Assembly: GCA_937927415.1 (NCBI GenBank)
Contig: CALBDS010000033.1
Coordinates: 62,001 to 126,000, forward strand
DNA length: 64,000 bases
Direction of reading: 5' to 3'
From: an uncultured Rhodospirillaceae bacterium
Lineage (GTDB): Bacteria; Pseudomonadota; Alphaproteobacteria; Azospirillales; Azospirillaceae
Shown: positions 57,931-64,000 of the stretch, in pieces
Numbering within the stretch: position 1 is the first letter of the stretch
Layout: every line of letters begins with the position of its first letter
Translations under genes and position numbers: made by a program
Notes under the pieces: generated by a model
What the model was told of the DNA's origin: nothing
Databases searched by the model: none
What the model saw: the letters and a program-made list of their open reading frames with translations, nothing else

Positions 57931-58545
57931 ATGTTTGACCGACAAGATGGACAAGCGGCGCCGGCCATGAAGCCGGCCCTGTTCTTCGACGTGGAAACGA
58001 CCGGGACCGATCCGGCCCGCGACGCCATCGTCCAGATAGCCGCCGTCCTGGACGACGGCCAGGGGCGCGAGCGTGCTGCCCTGAACCTGCTGATCCGGCC
58101 GGACGGCTGGACGGTCCCGGCCGAAGCCGCCCGCCTTCACGGCATCACCACCGAGATTGCCGCCGCCAACGGCGTCCCCCTGGTCGTCGCCTTGGCCGCC
58201 TTCAACCACCTGTGCCGCGCCGCGCTGGTCGGCGTGGGCCATAACGTCGGCTTCGACATCCGGTTCGTCGAAGCCGCCTTCGCCCGGATCGGCCGGGGCG
58301 AGTCCTGCGCCCTCGGCGCCCTGGACGTCTTTTGCACCAAGGAATGGGCAACCCCGATCGTCAACCTTCCGCCGACGGACCGGATGGTCCGCGCCGGCTA
58401 CGGGCACAAGCCGAAGGCCGCGAAGCTGGAAGAGGCGATCCGGCACTTCTTCGGCGAAGACCTGGACGGGGCGCATGACGCCCTGGTCGATGTCCGGGCG
58501 TGCCGCCGCCTCTACCACCTTGCCCGCGCCCGCGGGGAAGCCTGA
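57931..58545 (+). CDS. DnaQ-like 3'-5' exonuclease
   Basis: 204 residues. DEDDh motifs: FFDVETTGTDPARDAIVQIAAV (Asp20, Glu22), then LHGITTEIAA, GHNVGFDIRFVEAAF (third Asp) and AHDALVDVRACRRLY (the final Asp with the His). This is the DnaQ/RNase T fold that removes 3' nucleotides. Here it may process DNA ends for the RecT-like annealing protein. It lies 4 bp after the excisionase-like gene, and the SSB gene follows. Confidence 0.93.
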   Translation: MFDRQDGQAAPAMKPALFFDVETTGTDPARDAIVQIAAVLDDGQGRERAALNLLIRPDGWTVPAEAARLHGITTEIAAANGVPLVVALAAFNHLCRAALVGVGHNVGFDIRFVEAAFARIGRGESCALGALDVFCTKEWATPIVNLPPTDRMVRAGYGHKPKAAKLEEAIRHFFGEDLDGAHDALVDVRACRRLYHLARARGEA

Positions 58546-58570
58546 CATCCCCAGCACAAGGAAGCCTGCA

Positions 58571-59095
58571 ATGAACGTGTGGACCTTCACCGGCCGGCTT
58601 GGTGCCGACGCCGACCTGCGGACGACCCAGACCGGCGACCGGGTGCTGAATTTCCGCGTCGCCAACGACGTCGGATTCGGCGACCGGAAGACGACCCAAT
58701 GGGTTGACTGTTCCCTCTGGGGCCAGCGCGCCGAGCGGCTTGCCCCGCACCTGACCAGGGGGAAGGGGCTGGTCATTTCCGGCGAAGTCACCCTTCGGGA
58801 GTTCGAACGCCGCGACGGGACGCGGGGCGCCGGCCTTGCGGTCCGGGTAACCGAACTGGACTTCACGGGTGGGGAGCGTGACCGCGACGAACGTGGGGCC
58901 GGCTATGGAAACCAGGGGAGCGGGCGCGCGGGCCATGGCACCCAGAGCGGCCACGGTCAGGGCGGGGGCTACGGCAGCGGCCCGCGTGGCGGCGGGGGCG
59001 GTGGCTACACCCCGCCGGGTTACGACGGCCTGGACGACGAAATTCCGTTCGTGATCCCGTTCGACCTTCCCCGCAAGCGGACCGCACTTCTGTGA
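58571..59095 (+). CDS. ssb: Single-stranded DNA-binding protein
   Basis: 174 residues from ATG 58571. OB-fold SSB: NVWTFTGRLGADADLRTTQTGDRVLNFRVANDVGFGDRKTTQWVDCSLWGQRAERLAPHLTRGKGLVISGEVTLREFERRDGTRGAGLAVRVTELDF. A Gly-rich linker (115-150) follows, then LDDEIPFVIPFDLPRKRTALL. The usual DDxIPF tip is internal, with 13 extra residues after it. SSBs bind ssDNA and recruit repair proteins through the tip, so the extra tail may change that. It is the last gene of the rightward operon. Confidence 0.95.
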   Translation: MNVWTFTGRLGADADLRTTQTGDRVLNFRVANDVGFGDRKTTQWVDCSLWGQRAERLAPHLTRGKGLVISGEVTLREFERRDGTRGAGLAVRVTELDFTGGERDRDERGAGYGNQGSGRAGHGTQSGHGQGGGYGSGPRGGGGGGYTPPGYDGLDDEIPFVIPFDLPRKRTALL

Positions 59096-59102
59096 ATCCC
59101 GA

Positions 59103-59133
59103 AACCCCGCCCGAACCGGCGGGGTTTATTTTC
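59103..59133 (+). terminator. Terminator after ssb
   Basis: AACCCCGCC and GGCGGGGTT pair perfectly around CGAACC and are followed by TATTTTCC. It lies 8 bp after the ssb stop and ends the rightward operon. Confidence 0.85.
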
Positions 59134-59299
59134 CTGAGGCGGGGCGCGGGGTTCGCCGCGGGCCGTTGTACGGTTTTTGTACGGTTGGCAAAAAGCGGCC
59201 CTGCGCGGAGTGGCGGAAACACTGGACCGTTTCGACATGGGAACGATATGTCGAAACGCCATGGCCGGGGGGAACGTAAGGGGTACAATAATGCCCGAC
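59134..59299. other. Right prophage end without a gene
   Basis: No gene is visible. At 59164-59185 it carries TTGTACGG / TTTTGTACGGTTGG, a copy of the pair at 59352 and of those at the left end, so it is a candidate integrase arm-binding region. Also AACGATATGTCGAAACG occurs beside a matching GTTTCGACATGGG at about 59225, a small inverted repeat. Confidence 0.45.
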
Positions 59300-59557
59300 C
59301 CATCGGTATTTTCAATGGGAAGAGGGCGGATCACGAAAAGGGGGTGGCGCGGTTTTGTACGGATTTTGTGCGGTTGGGCAAAATGCGGCCCGGCGCAACA
59401 CATTGACTTTATTGGCTTATTTCGGATTTTGCGCGGCGCGCCGAAAAACCATTTGCCGCCTGTGGGTAAGGGCGGCGCCACCCGAGCCATAAATTTTTTC
59501 AATGGGAAGGGGTGGTGCCCAGGGACGGAATTGAACCGCCGACACGGGGATTTTCAG
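59300..59557 (+). repeat. attR: 258-bp direct repeat, right copy
   Basis: This copy matches 9954-10211 with about 15 mismatches and ends in the tRNA-Phe anticodon loop. Past 59557 the sequence continues as the intact tRNA 5' half. Together with attL it delimits the prophage. Confidence 0.88.
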
Positions 59558-59588
59558 TCCCCTGCTCTACCAACTGAGCTACCTGGGC
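59513..59588 (-). tRNA. tRNA-Phe (GAA), copy at attR
   Basis: 76 nt with encoded CCA. The anticodon loop reads CTGAAAA (anticodon GAA), the acceptor 5' strand GCCCAGG pairs with CCTGGGC, and the D arm GCTCAGTTGG and T loop GGTTCAATTCC are standard. Its 3' half comes from the phage side of attR; the 5' half is chromosomal. Confidence 0.95.
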
Positions 59589-59646
59589 GCCGGAAAGTGT
59601 CCGAGCGGTTCGCCCGTCACCAAATCGCGTGCGCGATGTAAGGAAA

Positions 59647-59722
59647 TGGTGCCCAGGGACGGAATTGAACCGCCGACACGGGGATTTTCAGTCCCCTGCT
59701 CTACCAACTGAGCTACCTGGGC
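59647..59722 (-). tRNA. tRNA-Phe (GAA), second copy
   Basis: 76 nt, identical by eye to the copy at 59513-59588, with its own CCA. It lies 58 bp upstream of the first in its direction of transcription. It is probably chromosomal and adjacent to yacG, as usual in alphaproteobacteria. The tandem may be an original pair or a trace of a previous insertion. Confidence 0.95.
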
Positions 59723-59812
59723 ACAGAGCGTCTGGCGGACATTTCGTCGCCAGCCGCATCGTGGGGCGCTTTTTAGAGAAGTCAGGCCACCCTGTCCAGC
59801 GAAAAAAGACAC

Positions 59813-59989
59813 TCAACCGTCAAAATTTTCCTCAGCCCTTTCATCGGTTTCCACCCGGTACACACCACCCAGCCAGCGGGCCAGATCCACATCGGCGCAG
59901 CGGCGGGAACAGAACGGGCGGGTCTCCTCAGCCGACGGGCGGCCGCAGATGGGGCAGGTGGGGGCAGGCGTGCCAGAGGTCTTGCTCAT
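59813..59989 (-). CDS. yacG: DNA gyrase inhibitor YacG
   Basis: 58 residues from ATG 59989. The zinc-finger YacG pattern is complete: CPICGRPSAEETRPFCSRRCADVDLARWLGGVYRVE. YacG inhibits gyrase by binding GyrB. In alphaproteobacteria it commonly lies near maf and tRNA-Phe, as here. It is chromosomal and unaffected by the prophage. Confidence 0.95.
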   Translation of the reverse strand: MSKTSGTPAPTCPICGRPSAEETRPFCSRRCADVDLARWLGGVYRVETDERAEENFDG

Positions 59990-60079
59990 CGAACCAACGT
60001 CCAAAGAAAACGGTGGCCCCGATTATAGGGCCACCGTCCCATCATCATCAAATCTTCCGCCGAACCATCCGGCGGCGGC

Positions 60080-63000
60080 TCATTCCGCCGCCATCGGCTG
60101 CGGTTGAGCCGGGGTGTGGAAGGCCATCATCAGCGATGCCTCTTTCGCCCGCGCCGCCGTCACCGCGCGGTCCTTGATCGGGCCGTAGCCGCGGATGTCC
60201 AGCGGCAGGCGGGCGATCTCCACCGCCACCGCGTGGTTGTCACGGGTCAGACCGGACAGCAGCGTGTCAACCGTGCGTTCGAAGGCGACGATCAGGTCCC
60301 GCTCGGTGCGGCGTTCCGGCAGCCAGCCGAAGGGATCCAGCGCCGTGCCGCGCAGGCGGCGGCCCTTGGCCAAGAGCTTCAGCGCCTTCAGCATCCACGG
60401 GCCATAGGTGCGCTTTTTCGGTTCGCCCCCGTCCGCGCCGGTTTCGCCCAGAGCCGGAGGGGCGAGGTGGAAGGTCAGCGACCAATCCCCCTCGAACATC
60501 CGCCCGATCTGCTCGACGAAGCCGGTTTCGGTGTAGAGCCGCGCCACCTCGTATTCGTCCTTATAGGCCATCAGCTTGAACAGGCTGCGGGCCACGGCGT
60601 CGGTCAGGCCGGTGGCGCCGGGCACCCGTTCACCCTCCACCCGCCGCACGCGGTCCACGATGCTGCGGTAGCGGGCGGCATAGGCGGCGTCCTGATAGTC
60701 GGTCAGGAAGGCTTCACGGCGGGCGACCACCTCGTCCAGCGTCTGGGACAGGCGGTGGTAGCCGCCGATCACATCGCCGGCCAGCGGGGCCGGGGCCGCC
60801 GCCACCTCGACCGCCGCCGGATTGTGAGCCGCCAGACGGCCCCAGTTGAAGGCGTTGCGGTTCATCGCCACAGCCGCCCCGTTCAATTCGATGGCCCGCA
60901 GGATGGCGTCGGCCGACAGGGGCACCAGCCCCTTTTGCCACGCAAAACCCAGCATGAACGGGTTGGTAGCGATGCTGTCGCCCAAAAGGGCGGTGGCAAG
61001 CCGGGTGGCGTCGGCCACGCTGACCATCTCCGCTCCGCCGCAGGCCCGTTCCACATCGCCCACCAGATCGGTCACGGGGATGGTCAGGTCGCGCTGCCGG
61101 GTGAAATCGGCGGTGATGGATTCATGGGTGTTCAGAACCGCGCGGGTGCGGCCCGCGGCGATCTTCGACAGGCCGTCACCGGCGGCGGCCACCACGATGT
61201 CGCAGCCGATCACCGCATCGGCTCCACCGGCGGCGATGCGGACGGCGTGGATGTCCTCCGGTGCCGTGCCGATGCGGATGTGGCTGGTGACGGCGCCGCC
61301 CTTCTGCGCCAGCCCGGTCATGTCCAGCACGCCGACGCCTTTGCCTTCCAGATGGGCGGCCATGCCCATCAGGGCGCCCACCGTCACCACGCCGGTGCCG
61401 CCGACGCCGGTGACATAGATGCTCCACGGATGTTTGGAAATATCGGGCAGGGTGGGGTGGGGCAGGGCGCTGACGTCGGGGCCGTCCTTGCCCAGAGGCT
61501 GCGGCTTGCGCAGCGTGCCGCCGTTGACCGTGACGAAGGAGGGGCAGAAGCCCTTCAGGCACGACATGTCCTTGTTGCAACTGGACTGGTCGATCTGGCG
61601 CTTGCGCCCGAATTCGGTGTCAACCGGCACGATGGAGACGCAGTTTGATTTCGCCGAGCAGTCGCCGCAGGATTCGCACACCAGTTCGTTGATGACCACC
61701 CGGCGGGCGGGGTCCGCCATCTTGCCACGCTTGCGGCGGCGGCGCTTTTCCGCCGCGCACGTCTGGTCATAGATCAGGACGGTGACGCCGGATTCCTCTC
61801 GCATGGCGCGCTGCACGCGGTCCAGGTCGTCGCGGTGCTCGACCGTGGTGAAGGGGGGCAGGCCGGCGCCGATGCCGTATTTTTCCGGCTCGTCCGACAC
61901 CACGGTGATGCGCTTCACCCCTTCCGCCGCCAACTGGGCGGCCAGCGCCGGCACGGTCAGCGTGCCGTCCACCGGCTGCCCGCCGGTCATCGCCACCGCG
62001 TCGTTGAACAGGATCTTGTAGGTGATGTTCACCTTGGCGGCGATGGCCTGCCGGATCGCCAGGATGCCGGAGTGGTAATAGGTGCCGTCGCCCAGGTTGG
62101 CGAAGATGTGCTTTTCCTTGGTGAACGGCGCCTGGCCCACCCACGGCACGCCTTCGCCGCCCATCTGGGTGAAGGTGTCGGTTTTGCGGTCCAGCCACGT
62201 CGCCATATAATGGCAGCCGATGCCGCCCAGCGCCCGGCTGCCGTCCGGCACCACGGTCGAGGTGTTGTGCGGGCAGCCGGAACAGAAGGTCGGCTTGCGC
62301 GCCACCCGCGCCACATGAGCCTTCTGCTTTTCCTGGGCGTCGAGGAAGGCGACGCGCTGGCGGATTCCCTCGTGCTCGACAAAGGCCAGCAGGCGCCGCC
62401 CGATCACCACGCCGATCTGGGCCGGCGACAACTCGCCCGCCGACGGCAGGATCCATTCGCCCTTTTCATCGAACTTGCCGACCACGCGGGGGCGGACGTC
62501 GGGGTGCCAGTTGTAAAGCTGTTCCTTCAACTGGTTCTCGATGACGGCGCGCTTTTCCTCCACCACGATGATCTCGTCCAGACCTTCGGCAAAGTGGCGC
62601 ACGCCGTCGCGTTCCAGCGGCCAGGGCATGCCGACCTTGTAAACGGTGAGGCCGAGATCGGCGGCCATCGCTTCGGAAATGCCAAGCTCGTCCAACGCCT
62701 GCCGCACGTCGAGATAGGATTTGCCGGTGGTGACGATGCCCAGCCGCGGGCGGGGGGAGGAAATCACCACCTGATCCAGCCGGTTGGCACGCGCGAACGC
62801 CAGAGCGGCGTACAGCTTGTGCTTCATCAGCCGGTATTCCTGTTCCAGCGGCGGGTCGGGCCAGCGGATGTTCAGCCCGCCGGGGGGCATGGGGAAATCG
62901 GCGGGAAGGACGGGCTGCACCCGATGGGGATCGATGACCACGGAGGCCGAGCTGTCCACCGTCTCGGCGATGGTCTTCATGGCGATCCAGCAGCCGGAAT

Positions 63001-63574
63001 AGCGGCTCATGGCCCAGCCGATCAGGCCGTAGTCGAGAATCTCCTGCACGCCCGCCGGGTTCAGTTCCGGGATCATGGCGTGGACGAAGGCGTGCTCCGA
63101 CTGGTGCGGGAAGGTGGAGGATTTGCACGCGTGGTCGTCGCCCGCCAGCACCAGAACGCCCCCGTTGCGCGACGTGCCGGCGGCGTTGCCGTGCTTCAGC
63201 ACATCGCCGGAACGGTCAACGCCCGGCCCCTTGCCGTACCACATGGCGAACACGCCGTCATAGGCGGCGCCGGGGAACATGCCCACCTGCTGGCTGCCCC
63301 AGACGGCGGTCGCCCCCAGCTCTTCGTTGACGCCGGGCTGGAACACGATGTGATTCTTTTCGAGAAACTTTCGGGCGTTCCAGAGGTTCTGGTCCAAACT
63401 TCCGAGCGGTGAGCCGCGGTATCCCGAAATAAAGCATCCGGTGTTGAGTCCCGCCGCAAGATCTCTTTGGCGCTGCAACATAGGCAGACGCACAAGAGCC
63501 TGGGTTCCGGTAAGATACACCCGCCCCTGTTCCAGGGCATACTTGTCCTCAAGGGAGACAGTCGCAAGAGCCAT
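60080..63574 (-). CDS. Indolepyruvate:ferredoxin oxidoreductase, fused IorA-IorB
   Basis: 1164 residues, the usual size of the fused enzyme in proteobacteria. The N-terminal part holds the pyrimidine/TPP-binding modules (FISGYRGSPLGSLDQNLW, VWGSQQVGMFPGAAYDGVFAMWYGKGPGVDRSGDV, MGGEGVPWVGQAPFTKEKHIFANLGDGTYYHSGILAIRQAIA). The middle has a Cys-rich cluster CESCGDCSAKSNC...CNKDMSCLKGFCPSF that binds iron-sulfur clusters. The C-terminal gamma domain has VTGVGGTGVVTVGALMGMAAHLEGKGVGVLDMTGLAQKGGAV. It oxidises aryl pyruvates to aryl-acyl-CoA. The reading frame is single and complete. Confidence 0.96.
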   Translation of the reverse strand: MALATVSLEDKYALEQGRVYLTGTQALVRLPMLQRQRDLAAGLNTGCFISGYRGSPLGSLDQNLWNARKFLEKNHIVFQPGVNEELGATAVWGSQQVGMFPGAAYDGVFAMWYGKGPGVDRSGDVLKHGNAAGTSRNGGVLVLAGDDHACKSSTFPHQSEHAFVHAMIPELNPAGVQEILDYGLIGWAMSRYSGCWIAMKTIAETVDSSASVVIDPHRVQPVLPADFPMPPGGLNIRWPDPPLEQEYRLMKHKLYAALAFARANRLDQVVISSPRPRLGIVTTGKSYLDVRQALDELGISEAMAADLGLTVYKVGMPWPLERDGVRHFAEGLDEIIVVEEKRAVIENQLKEQLYNWHPDVRPRVVGKFDEKGEWILPSAGELSPAQIGVVIGRRLLAFVEHEGIRQRVAFLDAQEKQKAHVARVARKPTFCSGCPHNTSTVVPDGSRALGGIGCHYMATWLDRKTDTFTQMGGEGVPWVGQAPFTKEKHIFANLGDGTYYHSGILAIRQAIAAKVNITYKILFNDAVAMTGGQPVDGTLTVPALAAQLAAEGVKRITVVSDEPEKYGIGAGLPPFTTVEHRDDLDRVQRAMREESGVTVLIYDQTCAAEKRRRRKRGKMADPARRVVINELVCESCGDCSAKSNCVSIVPVDTEFGRKRQIDQSSCNKDMSCLKGFCPSFVTVNGGTLRKPQPLGKDGPDVSALPHPTLPDISKHPWSIYVTGVGGTGVVTVGALMGMAAHLEGKGVGVLDMTGLAQKGGAVTSHIRIGTAPEDIHAVRIAAGGADAVIGCDIVVAAAGDGLSKIAAGRTRAVLNTHESITADFTRQRDLTIPVTDLVGDVERACGGAEMVSVADATRLATALLGDSIATNPFMLGFAWQKGLVPLSADAILRAIELNGAAVAMNRNAFNWGRLAAHNPAAVEVAAAPAPLAGDVIGGYHRLSQTLDEVVARREAFLTDYQDAAYAARYRSIVDRVRRVEGERVPGATGLTDAVARSLFKLMAYKDEYEVARLYTETGFVEQIGRMFEGDWSLTFHLAPPALGETGADGGEPKKRTYGPWMLKALKLLAKGRRLRGTALDPFGWLPERRTERDLIVAFERTVDTLLSGLTRDNHAVAVEIARLPLDIRGYGPIKDRAVTAARAKEASLMMAFHTPAQPQPMAAE

Positions 63575-63853
63575 GATTTCCTTCCCCGTCCTGAAACAAC
63601 GCCGTCTTTGCGGTCAGGCTTTTTGTTTTACGGATAGAAAGGTAATGGGCGCTGTCCTATGCGGCAACGGCCCTTTGGGCACCCAATGCAAAAAGCAAGG
63701 AACGGTTATGCAGGCGTGACGCCCTGGGAACGAACAGAGGAATCGGGGGCGGACCGCGTAATTCCCGCTCTCTTTTTTTGGCCGGTACGGCGGAGCCGGG
63801 GACGTTGGGGCGGCGGAGCCGGGGAAACGGTCCCGCCGCCAGCCGGCCCCGCG
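63575..63853. other. Intergenic region upstream of the oxidoreductase
   Basis: No gene visible. GGGAAGGAA before the oxidoreductase ATG is its ribosome site. Upstream the region is less GC-rich and presumably holds its promoter. The other end borders the CBS-domain gene stop. Confidence 0.5.
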
Positions 63854-64000
63854 TCAGCCCTTCACCAGGGTGATGTCGCGCAGGACCGCCACCTCGTGGG
63901 CCTGTTCGTCCAGGCGGGCCTTCACCACGTCGCCGATGGACACGATGCCGACCAGCTCGCCGCCGTCATCGCACACCGGGACGTGACGGTGACGGCGCAG
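63854..64000 (-). CDS. CBS-domain protein, C-terminal end (partial)
   Basis: The last 48 residues are visible: LRRHRHVPVCDDGGELVGIVSIGDVVKARLDEQAHEVAVLRDITLVKG. RHRHVPVCDDxGELVGIVSIGDVVK is the typical second CBS motif. The start lies beyond the window. CBS-pair proteins sense adenosyl ligands. Nothing more can be told from this fragment. Confidence 0.85.
   Translation of the reverse strand: MRRHRHVPVCDDGGELVGIVSIGDVVKARLDEQAHEVAVLRDITLVKG

Noticed and set aside
9954..59557. Plasmid or integrative conjugative element
   Set aside because: There are no partition, relaxase or type IV secretion genes, while a complete set of phage head, tail, lysis and terminase genes is present.

Overview
The window is GC-rich DNA of an alphaproteobacterium, most likely a Rhodospirillales/Azospirillum-type bacterium. 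I infer this from the codon and GC style, a fused 1164-residue indolepyruvate:ferredoxin oxidoreductase, a yacG gene next to tRNA-Phe, and phage families common in that group. About 49 kb of the window is one prophage, inserted in a tRNA-Phe gene between ordinary chromosomal genes.

Left chromosome (1-9953): an acyl-CoA beta-oxidation locus. An IclR regulator, an acyl-CoA dehydrogenase and an acyl-CoA synthetase (cut by the window edge) read leftward. A divergent series reads rightward: 3-hydroxyacyl-CoA dehydrogenase, thiolase, etfB, etfA, enoyl-CoA hydratase and a nitronate monooxygenase-type flavoprotein. An IclR-like palindrome lies between the two arms. Right chromosome (59.5-64.0 kb): two tandem tRNA-Phe genes, yacG, the indolepyruvate oxidoreductase and the end of a CBS-domain gene.

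Prophage (about 9954-59557): it is bounded by 258-bp direct repeats that end in the tRNA-Phe anticodon loop. The left copy keeps only the 3' half of the tRNA. From left to right: a tyrosine integrase and a frameshifted small gene; a cargo and control block (a HEPN/Abi-like protein, a coiled-coil membrane protein, an HTH protein, and a Rha/antirepressor-like gene behind a C4-like structured leader RNA); the lysis genes; a P2-like contractile tail; a lambda-like head and packaging module; a second cargo block (pentapeptide-repeat protein and an AT-rich membrane protein); an early operon reading left from cro (zinc protein, C5-methyltransferase, replication initiator, helicase loader, GemA-DUF7768 fusion, beta clamp, MT-A70 methyltransferase, GapR); and a rightward operon from the cI-like repressor to RecT-like, excisionase-like, DnaQ-like and SSB genes.

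Control: a 15-bp palindrome, consensus ATGGCRWNWYGYCAT, recurs about ten times, almost only in intergenic regions, and often sits exactly between -35 and -10. The repressor lacks the S24 catalytic Ser and Lys, so it probably cannot cleave itself. The antirepressor with its C4-like RNA is therefore the best candidate for the induction switch, a layout like phage P1. Other notable signals are a decayed second copy of the replication gene that keeps a hairpin and iteron-like block, an IGHN(G/S)G peptide shared by three unrelated proteins, a GGGAAAG frameshift site in the tail chaperone gene, a nested scaffold start in the head protease, and a tail sheath with an inserted repeat domain.
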